From assembly GCA_021521415.1 (NCBI GenBank), contig JAIQDT010005006.1:158191-222190 (forward strand): a stretch of 64,000 nt of DNA, read 5' to 3'. The translations under genes and the position numbers were made by a program. This stretch comes from Bidens hawaiensis. Its lineage: Eukaryota; Streptophyta; Magnoliopsida; Asterales; Asteraceae. This document shows, piece after piece, positions 34,801 through 46,500 of the stretch. How positions within the stretch are numbered: the stretch's first letter is position 1; each line of letters begins with the position of its first letter. The notes under the pieces are model-generated. The model was not told the origin of the DNA and ran no database searches. It saw only the letters and a list, made by a program, of their open reading frames with translations.

Positions 34801-35451
34801 CGTGTTTAGAAAACTGAGTTGAAAACACGTTATGTCCTTTGACAAGAATAAGTGTGTTATGTTGTGGTTCAACGATTAATAAAAAGTTACTTTTGGTTGC
34901 TAGTTTGAACTTTGAATACTAATATTCGACATATGTTAATGTAGTTTAAACCCGTCAACACACAATCTTTTGGCTCTGGCTTCTGAAATCAACAATCTGC
35001 AGAAAGATAAAGAGATTTTAAGGATGAATCTCATCAAAGCAGAAGAGGAGGTTTGTTAAATCAAATCGTGTTTTTTCAATTTCAATTTGTTATTACATAA
35101 TATTTTATATTTGCATTGTTTGACGTCGTTAGGTTACAGTTTTGTGTGATGAAAACAACATTCTAGATAAGGAAAACATAAGATTGGCAAACCTTCTTGA
35201 TTCAGATGGAAGCCGTAGCAGTGGATCCATCAAGGTAATTAATCATAACAAAATGGACGGGTTGACGGGTCATCTGGATTCGGGTCAAAACGGGTTCATA
35301 TGATATATTTCTTGTATTTGTGCAGAGTTGTAAATCGAAATCTAGTATAAGCCCGGTTGAGAAGGAGAACGACTTCAGTGACACTGCTGGTTTACCTAGG
35401 AGTGTGTGGTCGCAATGCTACATAACACATAACAGCTGCAACCTTATATAA

Positions 35452-36351
35452 GACTTAGATTCTTCTTTTTGTGTTACTGAATCTTGTTAGAAGTCAAGGT
35501 CAAATGATCTTTTAGAACATAGGTTGGACTACAGAAGCAATGTTCTTCAAGTACTTTCGAAAATTTCGACAAAGGTATGAAACTAGCATGAGATATTACA
35601 GACAGCATTGGTTATGGACTTATATACGAATGGTTAGTTCTTACGCGATATTGCGATTCTCTACTTAAATTGGTTTTTATTAGATGAAGGCAAATTAATA
35701 GCTTATATGAAGAGGGTTGACCATCATAATTATTGATTTTTATGTTACATCTAGTTTCAAAAAATTTTCTATATGCAAGTGATTTTTAAATGCTTCATTT
35801 TATTCAATAATAAATACCATAAAATCAGACATTTTGGTACGTATGTCATTTAGAATTGACTTTTACTAAATGCTAATGTTCTGTGAATAATTATGTATAA
35901 CTTAATATTTAACTGTTCCTTATGTATACCTTCGCATAATATAATTGTATACATAGTTGAGTTATTATTATACATTATAACCATATGATGCATAATTATA
36001 CCACAAGTGTGCGAGTGTCAGATGACTTTTACACTGTTCTTTTCTATGTTCGACCATTTAAAACATAGAACAAAGAGAATTAAAAATATACAAATTAAAA
36101 ATATACAAATTGTAAGAAGGATGTAGGAAGTGATGCGTCATTTGATGGTTTTGAACAAACCCTTATAATGGGCCAAATGTGCCGTTCTAATCGAACAATT
36201 TATGCATAATACCATAAAAGTTAGATGCGATACCATGAAAAAGATATATCTATACCTAATACCATAAAAACGCAGAAGAATTTATACCTATTACCATGAA
36301 AATTTGAACGCGCCATTGTAACATGTATCGTTCTATGAAAATGGAATCAAT
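35452..36351. other. Intergenic, nothing recognised
   Basis: AT-rich sequence downstream of the coiled-coil gene. No gene or clear repeat border seen. It probably includes the 3' untranslated region of that gene. Confidence 0.4.
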
Positions 36352-36765
36352 TAGGGGTGTGTTTTTTAAATAGTATAGTATTTAAACCAATATGTATTGG
36401 GCATGTTTCTTCAATCTACACAAGTATTAATCCACATGCTACAACACTTCATCCCGTCTAATGCATGCTTGTATGATAAATTTCAGGTTTTGCTAAATAT
36501 TATAATTCATTATTGAATATGGTTGTATATTACAGTTTATAACGGCTTAGAATATGATTTTTTTTATATCGTGAAAGGTGGATAAATTTTTTTAATTTGT
36601 TAAACCCGAAACCCGACCCGAATTAACCCGACCCGTTTAACCTGAAACCCGAACAAACCGAACTTATTTGGGTCAGTTCTTGGGCCAATTTGTTTTGAGC
36701 TCAAACCCGAACAACCCGACCCAAACAAACCGAAACCCGAATAAATAACCCGAAGAACACCCCTA
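36352..36765. mobile_element. hAT-type MITE (414 bp)
   Basis: Starts TAGGGGTGTG and ends, read inward, TAGGGGTGTTC. The 8-bp target duplication GAATCAAT is perfect (36344-36351, 36766-36773). The right subterminal zone (36600-36750) is rich in AACCCGACCCGA and AACCCGAAC motifs. Confidence 0.85.
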
Positions 36766-37659
36766 GAATCAATAGTGTATTAGACTTTTTTTAAAACAAA
36801 TTGTTTTTAAATATATATATACGACCAGTTTTTAGAGTTTTACCTCTCAAATCCATAAAACATATAAAATATATCGGATGACAGAAAGATATGTGAAAAC
36901 TTTTTTTCAATTATTAGAGTTTTACCTCTCAAATCACTAGTTTGGTCTAGTAACATGTATATAACTAAGTTCATGAATTATGGCCAATGAAAAATGCGAG
37001 AAGTATGGTATATTGATAAAGGTTTCATGGTTACCTTATCACACACAAATCATTTAACTATAACTATTCAATACCCCTTATGAAAGAAAAACTGATCACA
37101 TCTTAAGAAGTATGGATTCTAATCTCAGTTAAAACATAAAATAAAATAGGTGACATTTAACTTTAAAAAGGAAAAGAAAAAGAATCTTACCCATCCAAAT
37201 ATTTAACTCTGTATTCATAAACTTGGCACCGTAACTCTTCCAACTCTAAAACCATTTTCTCTCTCTAGAATATTTTCAGAACCAGACACAACTATGGACA
37301 CATCTTCAACCTTCGTATCCCCAATAACGTTCAATTAATTAGAACTTTATTAATTTAACTTTTTTGCAGTTAATTACCCATTCTAGCGCTAATTCAGGCA
37401 GGTTCAACAAATATATATATTTTAAATATCTAAAATGTCATTAAAAAAAATCATAAACAAAACAAAAACAAAAAACATAAGGAATCATATGCACTTCTGT
37501 CTTGTAACAACCTCTGTCACTGGTCCCACCTCAACACAAACAACCTCGAATAAAGAAACCAAACACATCATGAAAGGTAACATGCTACACTTCATTAAAG
37601 ATGCATTCGCACATGGCCACCTGTTCACAACTTTTAACAAAATCTCTAGGAATGGCAAC

Positions 37660-37678
37660 GGGGCGGGTTTGGGGCGGG
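37660..37678 (+). other. G-quadruplex-type motif, left end of hAT element
   Basis: Four G runs separated by loops of 1, 3 and 1 bases (GGGGCGGGTTTGGGGCGGG) sit about 14 bp inside the left terminus. A similar cluster lies near the right end at 41795-41816. Confidence 0.6.
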
Positions 37679-38102
37679 TTTTGCTTAACCCGAACCCGAA
37701 CCCGAAACCAAAAACCATCCCCGTACCCGCCCCATTACCCGTCAGGTTTAATTCGGGGATTCCCCGTTTGGTTTTTTGTACCCCCCCGACCCGCCCCGTC
37801 CCCGAACCCGAAAACCCGAAACCGATCCGACCCGACCCGAAATTGGTTCATCACATAACTGAACATTTATCGAAATAAACTTCTGCATCACACACATGAA
37901 AGCTGAAACAATGTGTTACAAAGGAAATAAAACCAAGTCTACATGGCCGAAAAATCATGCCAAATACACAAACTACAAACTTGCGACCAAATCTAAATAC
38001 CAAATCAAACCAAATCATCCAAAGTCGTCGTGCCACTTTCTTTAGTACCTACCTACATTAAGAATATTTATCAATAAATCAACCAAGTTAAAAGAATAAA
38101 AG

Positions 38103-40525
38103 CTATGTTACAAAAATAGTAAATTTTATAAATATTATTACCTCTTCCACATCCATTTCATATTCAATGGTGCGGCAATATGCCTCGGTCTCTTCCGAAC
38201 AAGTTTCTATATTTAATAGTAATAACATAAACATATATTCATGATTATGAAGATAAATAACATGAGTAATAATGTAATATTCAATATAGCGTTACCTCGA
38301 ATCTCATTCAACAACCAACTTTGAGCACACATTAAAGCCTCCAAAGTTTTTGGGTGAAGTCGACTTCGGTGAGGACTTATTAATCTTCCACTTGTACTGA
38401 ACGCAGATTCAGAGGCAACGGTGGAAACTGGAATTGCCAATACATCTTTTGCCATCCTTTGAAGTGTCGGATACTTACCTCCATTTGTCTTCCACCAAAG
38501 CAACAAATCCAGTTCTACTTCATCAGGCAAAAGATTTTCTTTCAAGTAGTTATCTAACTCCGCCATATCATTCAAGTCATCATTCACCTTAGCTTTCGAT
38601 TTAATGTCAGATAGGAATTTTTGGAATCCACCAGAAGAACACTCTGACAACCCCGAACTGAATAAAGATGAACTAGAACCACCACCTATAAATTAATGTG
38701 AATCAAGATAAATCAAATATTAGCAATTTATATTTATACTCATTAAATATTAATATGATTATACCTTCATAGTAGTTTTTACCACGTGAGTTGGTAGATT
38801 CATATTCTTTAAAAAAAGCTCGGACAAAATCCTCAAGAGATTTAAACTCTTCCTTTGCCATTTCTTCACCGTATAAGGCAGGCATAAGCAACTCTACGTA
38901 TTTTAGCTTGTAACGTGGATCTAAAACCGCAGCCATCCCCATAATCCCATGAATTACAGACCAATATTTATCAAACTTGATAATCATTTTATACGCCATT
39001 AGACTAATGTCAACAATAGAAGACTTAGTCCACTCCCGCATAGAAAAACGAATCTCACATATCAAAGGGAAAAAGACATTAGCAGTAGGATACTTGTTAC
39101 CAGAAAACAAAAGAGTTACCCGATAGAATAGTTGCAGCTTGTTACATATCTCAGTTGCTAAGTCCCAATCAAGGTCCGTAGGCAAACTAGTATACCTGGA
39201 CTCTCTTTGCTTTAATCGCGTGAAAACATGTCTATAAGGTATAGCAACACTAAGCATCAAATAAGTAGAGTTCCAGCGAGTCTTGCAATCAACGATCAGT
39301 TTCTTTGTGTATTCCATTTCAAGTTGATTGGCTGCTTCCTCAAATTTTTGCTCTCTTTTTCCTGATGCAGACCAAAATAAAACATTATCTCTAATTCTTT
39401 CAATCCCATCCTCAATAACAGACAAACCATCTTGAACAATCAAATTGAGAATGTGCGCGCAACAACGCATATGAAACAACTCTCCTTTCCTCATGAGTGA
39501 TCTCAATGGAAGCTTCTGTAGTAACTTGTTGATAATTGCATCATTTGTGGTACAATTATCAACGGTAAGAGTAGACACTTTTCTATCAATATTCCAATCA
39601 CATAGACAATCATATAGCGTATCTGCAAGAACATCAGCTGTATGTGGTGCAGGCACATAAATAAACCTATATAAAATTTATGCATCAATATAAGTGTAAA
39701 ATACATTTAAAGTTTTAAACTAACTTTATATTAGACTTGTACAATATATATGCTTTACCTCATGATTCGGCTTTGCAAGTTCCAAGAGTCATCTATAAAG
39801 TGTGCAGTGACGGCCATAAACCCTTTTCTTTGATGGTTAGCTGTCCACATATCAGTAGTTATTGCCACTCTACTTGTGATCCTCCCTAATAGTTTCTTAG
39901 TTTTCACCCTTTCATATTCATAAATTTTTAAAATTTCGCTCTTGATGGTATTTCGACTCGGAACCTTAAACAAAGGTTGAAGACCTTGAACAAGCTTTCT
40001 AAAACCATGATGGTCCACCATTGTAAGAGGATACTCGTGCACAATAATCATCTCCGCGAGATCTCTCCTTGAGTTGTCTGGATTAAACGTGTAGTTGGAG
40101 AGATATGATGAACTACCATCAACTTTCTTTTGCTCCATAATCAAGATGCTTTGTCGTATATCTTTAACAGTTCGTCTTGGACAACGTTCAAAATGATCTC
40201 GTAAATGCGATGTGCCGTTTTTGCTTGAACCTCCTAGCTTTTTCTTACAATAGTTACATTCCGCCTTATCTTCACCGTTCACTTTCATTAATTTAAAATG
40301 GTTCCACACGGCAGATCTTTTCCTTTTACCACCGACATTTTGACCATCTTCAAAAGTATCATCAAGGTTAGACTCATCGTGGGTAGTAAAGTTAGTTGGT
40401 GGTGGTTCATTAGAATCATGTACCCCTTCACTGCTTCCTTGAGGAGTAGAATAAGTAGGAGTGTTTGAAGCAACGGGAGTAGGAGTACAAGTGTCTGAAG
40501 CAAATTTATCACCTTGTGATGCCAT
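38103..40525 (-). CDS. hAT transposase with BED zinc finger (RICESLEEPER-like), 4 exons
   Basis: Exons 40525-39759, 39666-38765, 38685-38296 and 38206-38103 join in phase with GT-AG introns for 720 aa, with no interruption. A Ser/Thr/Pro-rich start leads to a BED zinc finger (about 70-117: VWNHF...CNYC...HLRDHFERC), which binds the element ends. The RNase H-like catalytic fold shows TTDMWTANHQRKGFMAVTAH (first Asp) and TVDNCTTND (second Asp), with a CCAHILNL motif between domains. The C-terminal hAT dimerisation domain is clear: LLWWKTNGGKYPTL, then VASESAFSTSGRLISPHRS. The product would cut and paste the element in the nucleus. Domesticated relatives exist (DAYSLEEPER), but here matching ends and target duplication show a transposon rather than a domesticated gene. 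Confidence 0.88.
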
Positions 40526-41525
40526 ATAGTTGTAAAAACCTACAAAGAAGAAGTTTGAAATAAACCAATTAAATCATTGTGTAATATCAATTACATCAAC
40601 CCACTACAAACGAATTTTCATAGCCCAACTCCTGTTCAAACACTTTGTAAAAAAATATATCAAAACTCTTAAAAGCAAGCCAGTACACATTCACACTACC
40701 GAAATAATATATCAAAACTCTTTCATGACCATCCGTTGCAAGGATCTGTATCTATACAAGTAATCCTACGTGCAAGGAGATATAATTGATCGTTGTTATA
40801 AAGTTATCTCTAAATTACACAATGATATCAGTTACAAAACTAGTGCTAGGCAATGTAACTATGAAGTTTATCTTGATCCAGATCCAGTCCAGTGGCTGTA
40901 GCTTTATCCTGCATTGTAGCTAACACATAATTGTTATTAAAAACTTCCATCATGAGTTGTTATTGATGTAATTCCTCAATTGAAGTTAAGGATCTTTGTA
41001 CAATTTCTAACGGTTGTTTCTCTTAAATAAAAAATGAATCTGACAAAGTATTTTCAGGCTTTAAATGATTTATGACACTGGTTTCTCTGCTTTCTCAAGT
41101 TTAAACAAGAAGGCAGAAGAATTAAAGGAACTCAATGGGGGTAAGGGCCAAGTTCAAATCTCTTGCTTCTGTTCTGAAGCACAGGGTGATTGTGAGGAAG
41201 TTACTGAATTAGTGAATTTAACCCCAAGGAAGTTCTTACCACTCATAGCCTCGGTTAAACGATATACTGAATTAGTGAATTTAACCCCAAGGAAGTTCTT
41301 ACAAAATCAAAGTGTGAAAATCAGATCAGATCTAACAAGTTGATGCATAAATCAGATCTAACAGACCATACATGACATTATCGTTATATGCAGACTAAAG
41401 TTCCTGGTGTCAAATCAGATCTAACAAGTTGGGGTGGGCTATAAACAAAATCAGATCTAACAATTGCAATTACAAAATCAAAGTGTGAAAATCAGATCTA
41501 CCTCCGTCCGAAGAACAGATCAGAG

Positions 41526-41690
41526 CTGGATTCACGGCCGCGTCGGCCGGAGAGAAGTCGGCCGGAGAGCTGGATTGCCGGAGAGCTGGATTCACGGCCG
41601 CTTCGGCCGGAGAGAAGTGGGCCGGAGAGCTGGATTGCCGGAGAGCTGGATTCACGGCCGCGTCGGCCGGAGAGAAGTGTGAATCACACA
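41526..41690. repeat. 60-bp tandem repeat (about 2.8 copies) in the hAT element
   Basis: Units beginning AGCTGGATTCACGGCCGC start at 41526, 41586 and 41646. The GC-rich repeat, with CGGCCGGAGAG motifs, lies upstream of the transposase start and could hold transposase binding sites. Confidence 0.85.
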
Positions 41691-41794
41691 ATCGGGGGCG
41701 GCGGGGCAATATGCAGATATGAAATTGAAACTGGATGTAGGTTTTTAATATATATATATATATTATTTATATTTATATTTATATATATTATATC

Positions 41795-41816
41795 GGGGCG
41801 GGTCGGGGCGGGGGGG
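41795..41816 (+). other. G-quadruplex-type motif, right end of hAT element
   Basis: A cluster of G runs on the plus strand (GGGGCGGGTCGGGGCGGGGG and onward) about 160 bp inside the right terminus, followed by CCCGAACCCGA repeats up to 41920. Confidence 0.6.
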
Positions 41817-42179
41817 TACCTGAACCCAAACCCGAACCCGAACCCGAACCCGAAACAATCCCCGAAACAATCTCCGAAACCCGACCCGAAACCGAAAAAA
41901 CAAAACCCGACCCGACCCGAAATAAGCCGGTTTTCGGGTTTCCCCGTCGGATTCGGGGATTTTTGCCATCCCTAAAAATCCCAACCCAAACGACATCCCA
42001 ATTCTAATAAAACGACAATCTTCGCCTCCTTCCTATTTTCCCATACACATCACTTTCTTAACTCATAAGCTACATGCATTATCACTTGTACTTTACAAAC
42101 TTACCCATTCAACAATAACTTGTAGATTACTAAACAAAATTACACAAATTAACTCCAAATATTTAAATACCATGCTCCA

Positions 42180-42540
42180 AATTATTTAGGCAGTACAAAA
42201 ACCTAAACACAAGAATTAATTTTAAGTTTTTTTTACCATGTTTCACGTTGACTTAGTACAGAAACCTAAACACAAGAATTACTTTTAATTTTTTTTTCAA
42301 ATTAGTACATAAACCTAAATAAACTTAAACACAATAATGAATTAATTTTAAAAAAAATTTCAAATTAGTACATAAACCTAAATAAACTTAAACACAATAA
42401 TGAATTAATTTTAAAATTTTTTTCAAATTAGTACATAAACCTAAATAAACTTAAACACAAGAACTTCGTCGTTTCAAATAAAAAAATTACAATAAAAATA
42501 CGTTGTTTCAAATAAAAAAATTACAATAAAAACACACTTT
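42180..42540. repeat. AT-rich tandem repeats
   Basis: A unit of about 60 bp containing AGTACATAAACCTAAATAAA and CTTAAACACAA recurs about four times from 42195 to 42462. It is followed by a doubled GTTTCAAATAAAAAAATTAC motif. Confidence 0.7.
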
Positions 42541-42693
42541 AGTAACACATCAACTACTTGTACATTGCAACAATTAGGGAGCAATAGATTTGATCAAATT
42601 TTACACATCAACTTAAAAAAGTGCATTAGACACTTGTACCTTAAAGATTACTCATGCATCAACTATTTGTACATTGCAAACAATTCAAGATAA

Positions 42694-44225
42694 TCTACCT
42701 ATGTAATAAAATAGTGGGTTTTTTAACAACTTCATTATAATTTGCCACATGGCATTATTCTCAGCATTGCATTTGTCCAAGTGGCATTTTCTAATTTTTT
42801 CTTTAATTTACTTTAAAAAAAAATTCTCTCTCAAGTCTCAAACGCTCTTCTCAGTCTGTTTAATAAACAATCTTATTCATCATCAATGGAATGTTTGTTC
42901 CAGGTATGTTGTATGTTTCTTCATTAATTGAACACCATAGTATCAACACTTTACTATCTTATAAACCCTAATTGATGAACGGTTCAGCAATTTCAGCAAG
43001 ATTAACATCGTTGGAGCGGCTCGACAAGGTATGTAGTTTAATTATCGAATCTGAAAAAAGCCCTAATTTTGAATAACGGATCAGGATATCTTTAAATCAT
43101 TAATTAATATCGTTTAATCTCTTATACAAGGTATGTTCTCCATTAATTGGTTGTATACTAACGTCTTTATTTAGGTTAGGGTTTATTTGCTTTATGTTTT
43201 CAGTGTTGTTTTGTTCAGTGTTGTTTTGTTATATTATATATTGTTTTGTTATGTAGTTATGCAATCTTTTTATCTTGATCAAAACGTTTTTATATGTTTG
43301 TTAATTACAATTGTATTTAATTTTTCTTTGGTCATGTTGATTACTATTACAATTTAGCATCAAATTCGGTGAAATTGTATACCTATTAAGCGTCTAATGA
43401 GGCAACGTTATGCTATGAGAGTTCATAATGAAAAAGAAAAAAAAATTAATACTGCAGACTTTTATTAAAACATTAAAACACAGTCCCTGCTAAGTAGAAG
43501 CTAACAGGAACAGAAAAAAAACAACTGAATCAAAATTACATAGCTGACGTAGTCCGTTAGCCCAATCTAGATCCAAGCATTTCATTCTATTTTTAATCCA
43601 AATTCATTATGCAATTAGTTTTTGTTTTGTGACTGTCGTTCTTATTTAGTTCTTTTACAACCTACTATAACATAAACAAATAATTAAATAGTAGACTAAT
43701 AGAGTAATTATAATATATATGATAATTATGAATATGATACAACCTTACTGTAGGGTCATTTTCTGAAACCTGGATTTCTGTATCAAAATTTAGGCAGTTA
43801 TTTGTTTTGTGGCTATCGTTCTTATGTATTTCTTTATTTTATACAGTTATCAAATTATGAGACCTTTTAATTTGAACCGGGTTGCCATTTTAGTTGGAAA
43901 AGTTTCTTTAGATACTGCACTTGGAGGAATTAGGCCTTCTGGTTATTAAAGATATTCTCAAGTTCTTGGTTGTCATAATCAAAAAACCATTTAAGTGTCA
44001 AACATACGCCAAATGTGATGGCATTATTTGCAAAACCATTTAATTCATATGTAATCTGATTCGGCTATTCAATTTATAGATTTAATTTAAACATTCCGAT
44101 TAAACATGTTCATATGTAATCCATATATACATATTTAGTTTACTCATTTACTATTTAGGCCATATTCATGTTTTTGTGTTTTGAGTTCAAGAATCCGGTA
44201 TAATATGTTTCTTCATAGCAAATTG

Positions 44226-44285
<60 letters not shown>

Positions 44286-45776
44286 TATATAAGAGTCTTA
44301 TGTCTTGAACATAGGTCTCACTTATGTGGCTTCATGTTATGATGTGTTGTATGGTAAATAAGTAATTATGTGATGAGTTAATGGTTTTGCTATTCTGTAT
44401 GCACTGAATATTGTTCAGCAAAATAAAAGGCTCCATCAAGAACTCGTGCATATATATTTTTGGTTTTTTATATTGTTTTAGCTTATGTTTTTAAATATTG
44501 AAATGATGTAACTTTCTGGAAATTGAATGAGTTTGCAAGGCTACTTGCCTCTTGCAACTTTGGTTTTGGTTGCGAATAATGATGTTTACAAGCTTGGTGA
44601 TTTTGGTTGTGCAGGTCTTATTGATGGGAGTTTACCAATCGATTAAGGTGATGCAAGATACATGACAAGAAATCTTGAATGCCAACTACGATCACTTAGA
44701 CAAAGTTGATATCTTCTCTCTTGGAGCTACTATTTATAAAATAATAAGGGGTTTAATATTGCCGGATTCTGGAACCTGTTTTCAAAATCTTAGAGAAGGG
44801 AAACTTCCTCTTTTTTCCTGGTCACACGGTGCAGTTTTAGAATATACTTAAGGTACTACTAATTTATGGATTTATATGTTGAATGGTATATATATATATT
44901 TATATGTTAAAGTGGCTATTATTTGTATGTTTTATAGTTGATGGTATATTTTTTATTAATATTAACCATGTATTCATCAATCTGTTGTTGCAGGCAATGT
45001 ATGACCTGAATTCTCTTGGTGTCCGTCTGCTTAAGAATTAGTAGGCAACTCAATTTGCAGTAGGCCTCACAAAACCGTTGAAACCAAATAAACTCAATTT
45101 CTGCACTGGAGAACACGAAGTACAAAAGCCGTAAAACTTATTTGCACCTCAGAATGTATTCCAACGGTGCTTATACTTCCCCCTTTCTTTGTAAAAAGAA
45201 ATTTTGTGCTCTGGTCATTGCATGGTTACCTTCTTTGTAATTTTTTTTAAATATTATTGGGTTATCGTTTTATGAGTTTTGGAATGGTAGATTGAGACTG
45301 AAAGTGATTTTAGTTGTTTGATGAGTTAGGATTGAAATATGAATATAAAAGTCAATAGGTTTAAACCCAAATAAAAAACTCAGTTTAATTATTAACCTTT
45401 ATCAAAAAAATAAAAATAAAATCTTTTAAAGTCATTCAAAGCTATTTTAATCATGTGAAATCTTTTTATAAATACTAAAACAACCATACCCACAATGTTC
45501 GTTGTATTTATTCTATTACCATCTCTTATGATACATGACTACACGAGTTCTTACATATCTGAGTTGTAAATAACTACTACTTTCATGTGATTTTGAATGA
45601 GTATAGTGAAATTAGTTTATAGGTTTTTTAGATAAGACATGTCTCCCTACTCAAGTGAAATTAGTATGTAATTGTAAATGAAACAGTGTTAAAAGATATA
45701 ATTTGTATTAAATTATAGAAAATTTTCTTAATTTTAAACTGTTTCGTTCCCGTGTAGTACACGGGTTATAACCTAG
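42694..45776 (+). mobile_element. Non-autonomous Helitron carrying a WEE1 kinase fragment
   Basis: The 5' end TCTACCTATGTAATAAA follows an A at 42693. The 3' end has a hairpin CCCGTGTAGTACACGGG with a 7-bp stem, then TTATAACCTAG, and the next base is T (45777). Insertion between A and T, a TC start and a hairpin plus CTRR end are the defining Helitron marks. No Rep/helicase is encoded. A WEE1 pseudogene segment lies at 44570-45130. A short exon-like piece ending TTGGAGCGGCTCGACAAG before GTATGT at 43027 may be a second captured fragment. A (TA)n microsatellite lies at 44237-44281. Confidence 0.8.
44570..45130 (+). pseudogene. WEE1: WEE1-like protein kinase, C-terminal fragment
   Basis: Translated pieces in changing frames match the plant WEE1 kinase end: VYKLGDFGCAGLIDGSLPID (DFG activation-loop start), GDARYM, then NYDHLDKVDIFSLGATIYKI and NLREGKLPLF, and near 45030 PSA-EL from the last kinase-domain exon. 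In-frame stops and at least two frameshifts are present, so no kinase can be made. WEE1 inhibits cyclin-dependent kinases in the G2 and DNA-damage checkpoint. The piece retains an intron-like gap between about 44860 and 44996, which fits genomic-DNA capture by the surrounding Helitron rather than retrotransposition. Confidence 0.75.
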
Positions 45777-45985
45777 TGAATATAATAATATAAATATATA
45801 AAACGGTGAAAGATTATATTACAAATAATAAAGATAAAGTATCATCATCATCGTCAAATATAACAATCACATCATAATCATAATCATAATAAACCCTAAA
45901 ATCAACAACTATAAAAATTGAATAGAATCCAACAAATCACAAAACGAACAAAACAAAACAAAACACCCACAAATCTCTCAGATCT

Positions 45986-46321
45986 CTACATCAACAACCC
46001 AGCAGCAACCACAGCACCGAAAACCGACCCGACAGACACCACCCGGGTCAACCCAGCAGCGTTAGGTGAAGCAGCCGGAGACCCAGTCGGAGTAGAAGCA
46101 ATAGACGGCGGCAGAGCACCAGGAGCACCAGCCGGAGTGTCAGCGGTTGGTGGAGCAGGTGGAGATGCCAACGGAGATTCCGTCGGAGATGCTGTGGGAG
46201 TGGCTGTCGGAGACACGGTGGGTGCGGCGGTGGGTGACACGGTGGGTGACTGAGAGACAGCAGATCCGACGGCTATAGCGAGTAGAAGTACGATGATGAA
46301 AGTTGAAGATGAAGTTGCCAT
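45986..46321 (-). CDS. Classical arabinogalactan protein (GPI-anchored)
   Basis: Single exon, 111 aa. Residues 1-24 are a signal peptide (MATSSSTFIIVLLLAIAVGS, then AVSQ). Residues about 25-90 are almost all Pro, Ala, Ser, Thr with dispersed SP, AP and TP pairs, the sites for proline hydroxylation and arabinogalactan attachment. The C-terminus (VVSVGSVFGAVVAAGLLM) is hydrophobic, as needed for GPI-anchor transfer. The mature proteoglycan would sit on the outer plasma membrane or in the wall. Size and layout match AGP1/AGP10-type classical AGPs. The start is in ACAACAATGG context, after a CT-rich leader. The opposite-strand open frame is a compositional shadow. Confidence 0.88.
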   Translation of the reverse strand: MATSSSTFIIVLLLAIAVGSAVSQSPTVSPTAAPTVSPTATPTASPTESPLASPPAPPTADTPAGAPGALPPSIASTPTGSPAASPNAAGLTRVVSVGSVFGAVVAAGLLM

Positions 46322-46500
46322 TGTTGTTGTTTGGTCTCTCTCGGTGTGTTTAAGGTTAATAATAATATTGTAGAGAGAGAAAGTGACTTTAGAGAGAGAG
46401 CGTGTGAGACGGTGAGTTTTGGAATAGGGTTATGATATGATATATATATATATATATAGCAGCAATATATATATATATATCTATACAGGTCGATTCCAGG
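46322..46500 (-). promoter_or_regulatory. AGP gene leader and promoter region
   Basis: On the minus strand the leader holds several CTCTCTCT tracts (46340-46410), typical of plant core promoters and 5' leaders. A (TA)n stretch at 46440-46480 includes TATATA sequences that could serve as the TATA box. Confidence 0.45.

Larger units (their letters stand above)
32691..35451 (+). pseudogene. Plant coiled-coil protein gene, 5 exons, frameshifted
   Basis: Exons 32691-32885, 33737-34142, 34945-35050, 35133-35234 and 35326-35451 have GT-AG borders. The product starts MDHLQQTDDQLRESLEHLLG and is largely coiled coil (KKFAEENQQLTVDRDDLLTQ; AKEAEAREDYLEDEIIKLLE; SEINNLQKDKEILRMNLIKA). I recognise the pattern from an uncharacterised conserved plant family. 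In exon 2 the frame changes near 34030: after ENFLIDH the expected family segment (SFLEACSEVDVCEKMLK) continues only in another frame, and the current frame stops at 34127-34129. Exon 2 is 406 bp, one base short of what exon 3 phase needs. The C-terminus also departs from the family. Likely a recent pseudogene, unless a sequencing error explains the missing base. Confidence 0.65.
37647..41974 (-). mobile_element. Complete autonomous-looking hAT DNA transposon (4.3 kb)
   Basis: The 12-bp inverted ends TAGGAATGGCAA (left) and TAGGGATGGCAA (right, read inward) differ at one base. The 8-bp flanks AAAATCTC (37639-37646) and AAAATCCC (41975-41982) also differ at one base. A four-exon transposase with no stop lies on the minus strand between 40525 and 38103. 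Just inside both ends are CCCGAACCCGA arrays and G-run clusters. The region 41060-41700 before the transposase holds direct repeats and three 60-bp tandem units. Confidence 0.88.

Noticed and set aside
37435..37878. 147-codon plus-strand frame rich in Pro and Asn
   Set aside because: It crosses the left border of the hAT element and draws its length from CCCGAACCCG repeats.
45918..46253. Long plus-strand open frame rich in Gly, Val, Ala, Asp
   Set aside because: It is the complement of the Pro/Ala/Ser/Thr repeat region of the arabinogalactan protein gene, which has a signal peptide and GPI signal on the other strand.
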